From assembly GCA_030618495.1 (NCBI GenBank), contig JAUXDE010000109.1, forward strand, positions 1 through 5,403: DNA of 5,403 nucleotides. Direction: 5' to 3'. Origin of the DNA: Clostridia bacterium. Its GTDB lineage: Bacteria; UBA6262; WVXT01; JAUXBS01. Within the stretch, counting starts at the first letter, position 1, and each line of letters starts with the position of its first letter. The notes under the pieces are model-generated. The model saw nothing but the letters and a program-made list of their open reading frames with translations, had not been told where the DNA came from and did not search any database. The translations under genes and the position numbers were made by a program. Shown here one piece after another: positions 1-5,061 of the stretch.

Positions 1-50
1 GGACAGACACCTATTATTTATATAATGTCAATTGAAATAGGTGTCTGTCC
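1..50. repeat. REP-like palindrome followed by a T run (possible terminator)
   Basis: Bases 1-15 (ggacagacacctatt) and 36-50 (aataggtgtctgtcc) are perfect reverse complements around a 20-base AT-rich loop. The right arm is followed by ctattttttt, so a plus-strand transcript would form a 15-bp stem with a U tract, like an intrinsic terminator. The left arm begins at the first base of the window, so the element may extend further. Arms of this type recur as dispersed palindromes next to REP-associated or IS200-like transposase genes in some bacteria; this is recollection, and no transposase is visible here. It could equally be a plain terminator for a gene to the left. Confidence 0.6.
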
Positions 51-60
51 CTATTTTTTT

Positions 61-126
61 ACGCTCGGCTTACATACACCCGGTATGCTCACCTCTCGTT
101 GCTTCGGCGCGGCTCAAAATCCCCTA
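61..126. other. Unexplained intergenic segment with a small hairpin
   Basis: This GC-richer stretch separates the terminal palindrome from the rubredoxin stop. It holds a small hairpin (catac 73-77, gtatg 83-87, 5-base loop). Neither strand carries a start codon with a ribosome binding site and an open frame of useful length. On the minus strand it reads as a short open frame that soon meets TGA. It may be the body or flank of the same repeat element as bases 1-50, or read-through sequence after rubredoxin. I cannot assign a function. Confidence 0.25.
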
Positions 127-143
127 GCAAAAATAACGGGAAT

Positions 144-302
144 TTATATTACAGAGAACTGATCCTTTGCCGCTCCGCATACGGGGCATACCCAGTTATC
201 GGGCAGTTTTTCAAATGGCGTCCCGGGATTTACTCCTGAATCAGGGTCACCCTTCTCCGGGTCGTAAACGTATCCGCAGACCTTGCACTTATATTTATCC
301 AT
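144..302 (-). CDS. Rubredoxin
   Basis: This 52-residue protein is a classical rubredoxin, a small cytoplasmic one-electron carrier with a single iron held by four cysteines. Two CxxC knuckles are visible: CKVCG at Cys6/Cys9 and CPVCG at Cys39/Cys42. Between them lie the family signatures [14 protein letters not shown] and the [11 protein letters not shown] stretch with Trp37. Length matches the usual 50-55 residues, so the gene is complete. The ATG at 302 has an AAAGGA motif six bases upstream; a nearby ATG at 307 is out of frame. In anaerobes rubredoxin typically feeds rubrerythrin, superoxide reductase or flavodiiron proteins, but no such partner is visible here. The gene sits 22 bases downstream of a MITE-like repeat (324-556), so its promoter must lie inside that element or beyond it. 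Identification is very secure; the redox partner is unknown. Confidence 0.96.
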   Translation of the reverse strand: MDKYKCKVCGYVYDPEKGDPDSGVNPGTPFEKLPDNWVCPVCGAAKDQFSVI

Positions 303-323
303 TCCATTTCCTTTCTTCTCTAG

Positions 324-556
324 TGTAGTGTTACTAACATATCTTTACAGATGCTGGAAGTATTTTGTTTCAGCGTCAAGGAACGAAGAGTGACGCCGCC
401 GATGGACAAAAGACGACAGCCCTTCGGGAAGGGCATCATTTGGACGTATTCTGCGTTTTTTCTCCTCACCATATTCTCGATATGCTTTCGTCGTCTTTCC
501 TTGAATCCGTCTCAAAACCTGCCCTTCATATGTAAAGCTATGTTAGTAACACTACA
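324..556. mobile_element. MITE-like element with 18-bp terminal inverted repeats
   Basis: The ends are perfect 18-bp inverted repeats: tgtagtgttactaacata at 324-341 and its reverse complement at 539-556. Allowing two mismatches, the match runs to 30 bases (324-353 against 527-556). A further symmetric pair, tcaaggaa at 376-383 and ttccttga at 497-504, starts 52 bases in from each end. A central hairpin GCCCTTC-GG-GAAGGGC lies at 419-434. The 233-base unit could therefore fold into one long imperfect hairpin, as miniature non-autonomous transposons do. It has no credible gene: the open frame at 351-560 on the plus strand lacks a ribosome binding site and family signatures and merely crosses the repeat. 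The flanks (ctag on the left, ttaa on the right) give no clear target duplication. The right end lies five bases from the SpoIID stop codon. The transposase family is not identifiable from the sequence alone. Confidence 0.75.
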
Positions 557-561
557 TTAAC

Positions 562-1725
562 TCATTTATTGATTTTTGTGCCCGGGAAATACTTCCTGAT
601 GATTTTAAGGTATTTGTAACCTCTCTCAGCCATTCCCTTCGCGCCCCACTGGCACAGACCGACGCCGTGCCCCCATCCCCTTCCGACATACTTTATTTCA
701 TCCGGGTAGTTCTTTAGTTTCACCATTGTGCTTTTTACGATGTCCGCACCGACAGCTATCCTGAACTTATTGGACGGAATGCTTAGTTTGCCCGCATCAT
801 GATAGACATTGATATTTATTGCCCTTTTTGAAAACGATGCCCTGCCGGCTACTTTTATTTTATGAATCCTGCCCACTTTGTACCCGCTCTTGTTCAGTTT
901 TTTTCTTATGGTTTCTTTTTTTATGGTTTTCTTCCAGCTGTACCGGGGTGATTTTCTGCAGTAAGGGCAACGTACGCATTTCAGGTACCCGGGGGAACTA
1001 TTTGTTTCCCACACATTTGACGACTTTTCCGTGAACCCGCCGCACGTACTGTGGAATACCGCGGATATCAATTCGCCTTTATAGTAAATAACCTCGCCTT
1101 CCGTGGCATCCACCGCCTTATTTGACCTCTCGTCCTCGCACTGCAGCCCCCCGTAAACCTGGCAGAAAACCGTTGCCGATAAATCATACCCCTTACTATT
1201 ATGCTTCCCCATGTTTCTGGCGGCATAGGTGCGTGAAACAACCGCCTGCGTTTTCATCGCCTCTACCGGCCATTCAGGTGATATTTCCCTGGGAAGCACC
1301 CCGTATAAATATTCCTCAAGCCCCAGCTTGTTGATTACGGTCAGTTTTTTACCTCTTTTCAGCGCTATCCTTAAATCTCCCCTGTATTTTCTTCCGTTAA
1401 CCCTGAGCCTGTTTTTATCATTCAGGGAATATATCCTGATACTGCCCCCCAGGATTTTATTATTAATCCCTATACCGCCTGCCCGGGCGGAAACAAGATA
1501 TACTTTCCTGCTGTCCAGCTTCATTTCCCTGTTGTTCTTTTCATCACGTACGCTGAATCCACCTTCACAACTGATATTAACGCTGCCGGCATTTTCAATT
1601 ATACCAATCCGTATGGTCTTTCGCGGGGAAACAACGTTTTCGCCCGACAATAATGAAACTGCCGTAAAAAATAAAACAAACACCGCCATTATGTAGGTTA
1701 TCGTCCTATTTATTCTTCTTTTCAT
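562..1725 (-). CDS. SpoIID/LytB-domain protein, probable exported peptidoglycan lytic enzyme
   Basis: The 387-residue protein belongs to the SpoIID/LytB family. SpoIID of sporulators is a lytic transglycosylase that cuts glycan strands lacking stem peptides; relatives in non-sporulators are thought to act in wall remodelling or division. Residues 1-28 form a signal peptide or anchor (basic MKRRINR, then a hydrophobic run). The SpoIID domain spans about 125-380. It includes EEYLYGVLPREISPEWP, where Glu147 matches the catalytic Glu of SpoIID, and then AMKTQAVVSRTYA. FHSTCGG (His225, Cys228) resembles the zinc-binding segment. The C-terminal signature GRGWGHGVGLCQWGA lies at 348-361. A CVRCPYC cluster (Cys250, 253, 256) is a possible metal site. 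I chose the ATG at 1725 because AGAAGGAG lies five bases upstream and the signal peptide starts there; upstream in-frame codons only shadow queH. The start overlaps the end of queH by 20 bases, implying coupled translation. Confidence 0.9.
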   Translation of the reverse strand: MKRRINRTITYIMAVFVLFFTAVSLLSGENVVSPRKTIRIGIIENAGSVNISCEGGFSVRDEKNNREMKLDSRKVYLVSARAGGIGINNKILGGSIRIYSLNDKNRLRVNGRKYRGDLRIALKRGKKLTVINKLGLEEYLYGVLPREISPEWPVEAMKTQAVVSRTYAARNMGKHNSKGYDLSATVFCQVYGGLQCEDERSNKAVDATEGEVIYYKGELISAVFHSTCGGFTEKSSNVWETNSSPGYLKCVRCPYCRKSPRYSWKKTIKKETIRKKLNKSGYKVGRIHKIKVAGRASFSKRAININVYHDAGKLSIPSNKFRIAVGADIVKSTMVKLKNYPDEIKYVGRGWGHGVGLCQWGAKGMAERGYKYLKIIRKYFPGTKINK

Positions 1726-2251
1726 ACCGCTCCTTCTCGCTGAAAATACAGCCGCAGTAATTCTGCCTGTACAATCCCATGCTCTTTGACATGTCAATAC
1801 CCTCCTTCCAGCCCAGGTCAAATTCCCCGCGATAGAACTTAATCCCGTATCTACCCGCCATCTCATCGCATATGCTTTCTATCAACTGCTTGTTCTGCCT
1901 CTTGCTGTACAACAGGGTCGTCGTAAAGGAATCAAACCCCTTTTCCCCGGCAATTCTTGCCGCCTCACCGATACGCATGCTGTAACATATCCCGCAACGC
2001 TCCTGCCCTGGCTGTGTTGTTCGGCCTATTTTCTCAAGCCATGATTCCAGCCCGTACTTTTCCCTATATATAACCGGCAGCTTGACCCTGTCCGCATAAT
2101 ACCCCATCGTCATAAGCCTTTTGGTGTGTTCCTCACAGGGATGGATGTTGGGATTGTACCATAACCCGGTTACCTGAATGTCCTTTTCCTTCAACACCTT
2201 AAGCGGATAACAGGCGCAGTTGGCGCAGCATATGTGAAGAAGTAATTTCAT
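1706..2251 (-). CDS. queH: Epoxyqueuosine reductase QueH
   Basis: This 181-residue protein matches QueH (formerly DUF208), which performs the last step of queuosine synthesis: reduction of epoxyqueuosine to queuosine in the wobble position of GUN-anticodon tRNAs. It is a non-homologous alternative to the cobalamin enzyme QueG. The family hallmarks are present: the N-terminal LLHICCANCACYP with vicinal Cys8-Cys9 and Cys12, ERCGICYSMR with Cys86 and Cys89, the TTLLYSKRQN stretch at 111-120, and the C-terminal NYCGC with Cys166 and Cys168. These cysteines are those expected to hold iron-sulfur and mononuclear iron and form the redox-active pair. Length is normal. Its ATG at 2251 shares ATGA with the recX stop, and a GAGGAG motif lies about 11 bases upstream within recX. 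No other queuosine genes are in view, so the precursor pathway must be encoded elsewhere or salvaged. Confidence 0.95.
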   Translation of the reverse strand: MKLLLHICCANCACYPLKVLKEKDIQVTGLWYNPNIHPCEEHTKRLMTMGYYADRVKLPVIYREKYGLESWLEKIGRTTQPGQERCGICYSMRIGEAARIAGEKGFDSFTTTLLYSKRQNKQLIESICDEMAGRYGIKFYRGEFDLGWKEGIDMSKSMGLYRQNYCGCIFSEKERYEKKNK

Positions 2252-2733
2252 TTGTTCATCTGCTCCTCAATGATACCCGATATGGTTTCATCCAAAAAAC
2301 CCCTGCCCGCAAGAAACGTCTTTATCTTCAGACATAACTTCCTTTTATCCTGCCCGTTATAATTCGCAAACTTCTTACTAATGGCTGCGCGCGCCAGTTC
2401 GTTTTCATCCACACGGCGGTTCTTATAGTATTCTTCAATATATCCCGGCGCTTCTTCCTCGCTGAATCCCTTCCCTTTAAGTCCATGCCTTATGGCTCCC
2501 CGGCCCATGCCGGCAGACAACCTGCTCTCAATATAATCCATCGCGCATTCCATGTCATTGATGTAGTTCTGGCTTTTCAATCCCCCTACGACCTCATCCA
2601 CCGTTTTAACCCCGAACCCCTTATTCAACAGCCGTCTTGTTACTTCACCCGCTGTCTTCTGGCTTCGTGCCAATAGCCGGAAAGCGTAGTTTCTCGCTTT
2701 GGAAAAATCGTCCGGCTGCTTGTTTTTTGGCAT
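2248..2733 (-). CDS. recX: Regulatory protein RecX
   Basis: The 161-residue protein looks like RecX, a small cytoplasmic modulator that binds RecA filaments and limits recombination and SOS activity. The sequence is almost all helical and shows the repeating three-helix pattern of the family. The first repeat has ARNYAFRLLARSQKTAGEV followed by RRLLNKGF (about 13-40). The middle repeat has LKSQNYINDMECAMDYIESR and GAIRHGLKGKGF (about 52-90). A final repeat near 110-160 includes KIKTFLAGRGF. Length is typical. The ATG at 2733 is preceded by AAGGA six bases away, confirming the start. It follows the Mut7-C gene by 18 bases and overlaps queH by four. recA, a frequent neighbour, is not visible here. 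RecX proteins are poorly conserved, so the call rests on pattern rather than catalytic residues, but the motif fit is good. Confidence 0.88.
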   Translation of the reverse strand: MPKNKQPDDFSKARNYAFRLLARSQKTAGEVTRRLLNKGFGVKTVDEVVGGLKSQNYINDMECAMDYIESRLSAGMGRGAIRHGLKGKGFSEEEAPGYIEEYYKNRRVDENELARAAISKKFANYNGQDKRKLCLKIKTFLAGRGFLDETISGIIEEQMNK

Positions 2734-2751
2734 TTAAATTCCTTACATGCT

Positions 2752-3210
2752 TTATGATTTTTGCTTATAACGCGCCAGCCACTCCTTCACGAGTCCCCAG
2801 TGAGTTCCCTTCCAGTACACCCTGTCACAGTTAGCGCAAATATAGAAATTTTCCTGTGTCTGGAATACATAACTCGGCACCCTGCCCCTTGCCTTTTCCT
2901 TTTCAATGGGCTTTATTTCCATGTTGCAGACAAGGCACCTCGTGAACACCTTCTTGTATTCAATCTGCAGGTCCAGCTCTCTGAACAACTGACCCATTTG
3001 TTCTTCAATATAATCACTCTTAATCAGTATTCTCTTTATTGCTTTCTTCTTGCTTATCTTCGTGTCCCTGGTAAGTATTATCCTGCCTTCCTTCAGGCTT
3101 CTATAAATCAAGTCGCTCTTTTTCCCGGGAAGAAAATATTCGGCATCGTAACCGAGTAATCGGAGCCATTTGCACAAACGTCCAAGCATGAAATCAACAA
3201 GAAATTTCAT
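2752..3210 (-). CDS. Mut7-C RNase domain protein with zinc ribbon
   Basis: The 152-residue protein matches the Mut7-C family (formerly DUF82): a PIN-like nuclease fold fused to a zinc ribbon, named after the C-terminal part of nematode Mut-7. The N-terminus MKFLVDFMLGRLCKWLRLLGYD is diagnostic and carries Asp6. GRIILTRD at 42-49 gives the second acidic residue, Asp49. The zinc ribbon follows with RCLVCN (Cys92, Cys95), then VPSYVF, then YICANCDRVYWKGTHW (Cys125, Cys128). An RNase role is inferred from the fold; natural targets are unknown. I prefer the ATG at 3210 because family members start MKFLVD; a GTG at 3216 would add two residues. Neither has a clear Shine-Dalgarno sequence, unlike the next three genes. 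It is the first gene of the recX-queH-SpoIID operon and lies directly after a motA remnant, so the operon promoter is likely within 3211-3300, though I see no convincing boxes. Confidence 0.92.
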   Translation of the reverse strand: MKFLVDFMLGRLCKWLRLLGYDAEYFLPGKKSDLIYRSLKEGRIILTRDTKISKKKAIKRILIKSDYIEEQMGQLFRELDLQIEYKKVFTRCLVCNMEIKPIEKEKARGRVPSYVFQTQENFYICANCDRVYWKGTHWGLVKEWLARYKQKS

Positions 3211-3239
3211 TGACACAACACTTAATTATTGAACAGCTC

Positions 3240-3365
3240 TCAGGTATCTTTCTGCCTTCTCGTAACCGAGGTTAAAATGAACCGTAGCGTTCCGCCTCTT
3301 GAAAGGATACCGACTAATATCAGCCCAACTCAACTGATTGCGCCTATAATTATAGTTATATCCAT
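3240..3365 (-). pseudogene. motA: Truncated motA (flagellar stator protein) remnant
   Basis: A strong ribosome binding site (GGAGAGG) stands five bases before an ATG at 3365 that begins MDITIIIGAIS. This closely resembles the N-terminus of MotA, the inner-membrane proton-channel subunit of the flagellar motor. Codon 12 is then TGA (3330-3332). Past it the same frame continues VGLILVGILSRGGTLRF, again like the first MotA membrane helix and its GGG segment. Similarity then fades and the frame stops at 3240. The remaining ~220 residues of MotA are absent, and the next gene starts 30 bases later. The position downstream of flbD matches the common flagellar order flbD-motA-motB, which supports the call. 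A single change from GGA or TGG would explain the TGA; the missing body indicates a deletion. It is very unlikely to make a functional stator. The match is short, so certainty is moderate. Confidence 0.62.
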
Positions 3366-3383
3366 AGTTCCTCTCCGTTACTT

Positions 3384-3403
3384 TAGTGTGGTGTTTCTGA
3401 CAT
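3384..3403. repeat. Solo sequence resembling the MITE terminal repeat
   Basis: tagtgtggtgtttctgacat at 3384-3403 matches 17 of 20 bases of the left end of the MITE-like element (321-340, tagtgtagtgttactaacat). No second, inverted copy is found nearby, so this is a single diverged end. It lies between the flbD stop and the ribosome binding site of the motA remnant. It may be a scar from a lost or deleted insertion, or a shared short binding site. With only 20 bases and three differences, a chance match cannot be excluded. Confidence 0.45.
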
Positions 3404-3474
3404 CACCCTTCATTCCCCATTATTTTCTTGATTTTACCCTCGCTCAGTTCGTTTATTTTCTTTCCTGTACTCAA

Positions 3475-3627
3475 CTATTTTCCTACCACTTCCTTCACTG
3501 ACCTCTTAACAACGATTTTATTGCCGTTATACTTTGTAATAATGGTATCCGGCTTCGATTCGATTGATTCAATCAAATCATCATTTATCACAACTTCCTT
3601 GTTGTTTATGCGTCTTAAATAAACCAT
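3475..3627 (-). CDS. flbD: Flagellar protein FlbD (SwrD family)
   Basis: This 50-residue gene starts at the ATG at 3627 and ends with TAG at 3475-3477. It matches the small FlbD/SwrD family, usually 50-75 residues, encoded between the hook gene and motA in flagellar operons; SwrD in Bacillus is known to raise flagellar motor power. The diagnostic pattern is visible: MVYLRRINNKEVVIN at the start, DLIESIESKPDTIIT at about 17-31, then the YNGNKIVVKRSV strand and a short final helix. In-frame TAA and TGA codons occur upstream, fixing the ATG as the only reasonable start, yet there is no good Shine-Dalgarno sequence. A small AT-rich palindrome (3629-3640) sits where one should be. The gene lies 48 bases after tldD and 109 bases before the motA remnant, with no other flagellar gene in view. 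Family identity is strong; whether it is still expressed or useful is doubtful because its motor partner is broken. Confidence 0.85.
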   Translation of the reverse strand: MVYLRRINNKEVVINDDLIESIESKPDTIITKYNGNKIVVKRSVKEVVGK

Positions 3628-3675
3628 GGTTAATTTTAACAGATTATTGTAATTTCATTAAGGCATCAGGTTCTC

Positions 3676-5061
3676 TTATCCTGTCCCACCCACCGTTATC
3701 ACGGGTATCCTCAATGTCGGCTGGGCATCTGCTACCGGGACACCCTGTCCGTCCTTGCCGCACGTTCCTATATTAAAACCCAGGTCATTGCCTACCATGT
3801 CAATGGATTCCAGTATTTCCGGGCCGTTGCCTATCAGTATCGCTCCCCTTACCAAGTCTCCTTTTTTACCGTTATTTATCTCGTAACTTTCCGAAACATC
3901 AAACACGAAGTTACCGTTTACGGTATCAACCTGCCCCCCACCCATCTTCTTCACGAAAAGCCCTTTTTTTACCGATTTAATTATTTCTCCGGGAGAATCT
4001 TTCCCGGGCAGAATGAGTGTATTGGTCATCCGGGGTATGGGCGCGTGCCTGTAGGACTGGCGCCTGCCGTTTGCCGTGGATTTGACTTTATCCCTGGTCG
4101 CCGTAAAATAATCATACATATAATTTTTTAAAATACCGTTTTCCACAAGAATGGTTCTTTCCGATGGGTTACCTTCATCATCATACATAAAGGACCCCCT
4201 TCTGCCGGGCAAGGTTGAATCATCAGCCACCGAAATAATTTCCGAGGAAACCTTCTTTCCGAGCTTACCCGCATAAGCGGGTGAAATACCCTTCTGAACG
4301 GCGTCAGCTTCCAGGCTATGGCCGATAGCTTCATGAATCATGGTTCCCCCGGCCTCCGAAGAGAGAACAACCATCATTTCCCCCGTAGGGGCGCTTTTAG
4401 CTTCAAGCATTTTAACCGCCCTGAAGGCAGCCTTTTGCGCAATCTCCCCAACGTTATTCTCATCAAACAGTTCAAAACCCGCCATTCCCCCTAACGTTTC
4501 ATAACTCGTTTGAACAATATTGCCCTTACCGGCAATAACCCTCACCATAAAAGTGGTATATACCTTTTGTTCATTAACAAAAGTCCCTTTTGAATTTATT
4601 AAGGTTGTATCCTTTACGGTATCAGCGTACACCACCAGCACCTGCCTTATCATGCTTGCGGATACGGCTCTTGCTGAACTGTTTGCCTTATTTACAATTT
4701 CCAGCTTCTTCTCAACAGGGACACTCCCGGGCAGTTTCAGCATCCCGGTTCCCCGGGCATTTATTTTTTCTGCGAAGTTTATCCTGCTACCGCCAGGATT
4801 ATTTAACTTTTTTCCCAATAGGTCCCGCGCAATGTCCTTTATCCCCCCGCAACCATTAACATCACTGGTGCTTCCGTACAGAATTTCTTCACCTTTTATT
4901 ATCCTCATGCCTGCGCCGCATTCCGAACCGGACACAACGTCCTCTATCCTGTTATCTTCGCATCTTATGTGAGATGATTGCGTGTTCTCAACATATATAT
5001 CGGCAAATTCCCCCTCTTTAGATATATCACTTACAATTTGTTTCAGTTCATCATCTTTCAT
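3676..5061 (-). CDS. tldD: TldD family zinc metallopeptidase
   Basis: The 461-residue protein is full length for TldD, the catalytic half of the TldD/TldE (PmbA) heterodimer. That complex degrades unfolded peptides in the cytoplasm and trims the leader of peptides such as microcin B17, and it is linked to CcdA antitoxin turnover. The active site is clear: GGTMIHEAIGHSLEAD contains HExxxH with His243, Glu244 and His248, and the C-terminal GTCGKDGQGVPV supplies the third metal ligand, Cys434. The closing TLRIPVITVGGTG is also typical. The N-terminal domain (1-200) shows the family's ADIYVENTQSS and GAGMRII segments. The ATG at 5061 has AAAGGA five bases upstream and overlaps the histidine kinase gene by 11 bases, so the two are likely co-transcribed. 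The TldE partner, which often lies next door, is not present downstream; flbD follows instead. It may be encoded elsewhere. Confidence 0.95.
   Translation of the reverse strand: MKDDELKQIVSDISKEGEFADIYVENTQSSHIRCEDNRIEDVVSGSECGAGMRIIKGEEILYGSTSDVNGCGGIKDIARDLLGKKLNNPGGSRINFAEKINARGTGMLKLPGSVPVEKKLEIVNKANSSARAVSASMIRQVLVVYADTVKDTTLINSKGTFVNEQKVYTTFMVRVIAGKGNIVQTSYETLGGMAGFELFDENNVGEIAQKAAFRAVKMLEAKSAPTGEMMVVLSSEAGGTMIHEAIGHSLEADAVQKGISPAYAGKLGKKVSSEIISVADDSTLPGRRGSFMYDDEGNPSERTILVENGILKNYMYDYFTATRDKVKSTANGRRQSYRHAPIPRMTNTLILPGKDSPGEIIKSVKKGLFVKKMGGGQVDTVNGNFVFDVSESYEINNGKKGDLVRGAILIGNGPEILESIDMVGNDLGFNIGTCGKDGQGVPVADAQPTLRIPVITVGGTG

Noticed and set aside
351-560. Plus-strand open frame of 69 codons
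   Set aside because: It lies almost wholly inside the inverted-repeat element, crosses its right end, has no ribosome binding site and resembles no family.
1229-1696. Plus-strand frame opposite the SpoIID gene
   Set aside because: It is antisense to a well supported gene, hydrophobic because of the reverse frame, and has no family signature.
1726-1866. N-terminal extension of the SpoIID protein
   Set aside because: These codons only shadow queH in another frame; the ATG at 1725 has a strong ribosome binding site and begins a proper signal peptide.
3211-3300. Promoter for the Mut7-C operon
   Set aside because: One is expected here, but no -35/-10 pair with correct spacing was convincing, so none was listed.
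3330-3332. TGA read as tryptophan or selenocysteine in the motA-like frame
   Set aside because: Other genes use TGG for Trp and TGA as a stop (SpoIID, recX, kinase), and the rest of MotA is missing, so decay is simpler than recoding.
3403-3474. 23-codon frame starting at a TTG directly after the flbD stop
   Set aside because: Rare start codon, no separate ribosome binding site and no recognisable family; it ends in the repeat-like sequence. Probably linker DNA.
3629-3640. Small palindrome gttaattttaac just upstream of flbD
   Set aside because: Only 5-bp AT-rich arms; too weak to call an operator or terminator.
4520-4972. Plus-strand frame opposite tldD
   Set aside because: It is the mirror of a conserved gene with clear catalytic motifs on the other strand.
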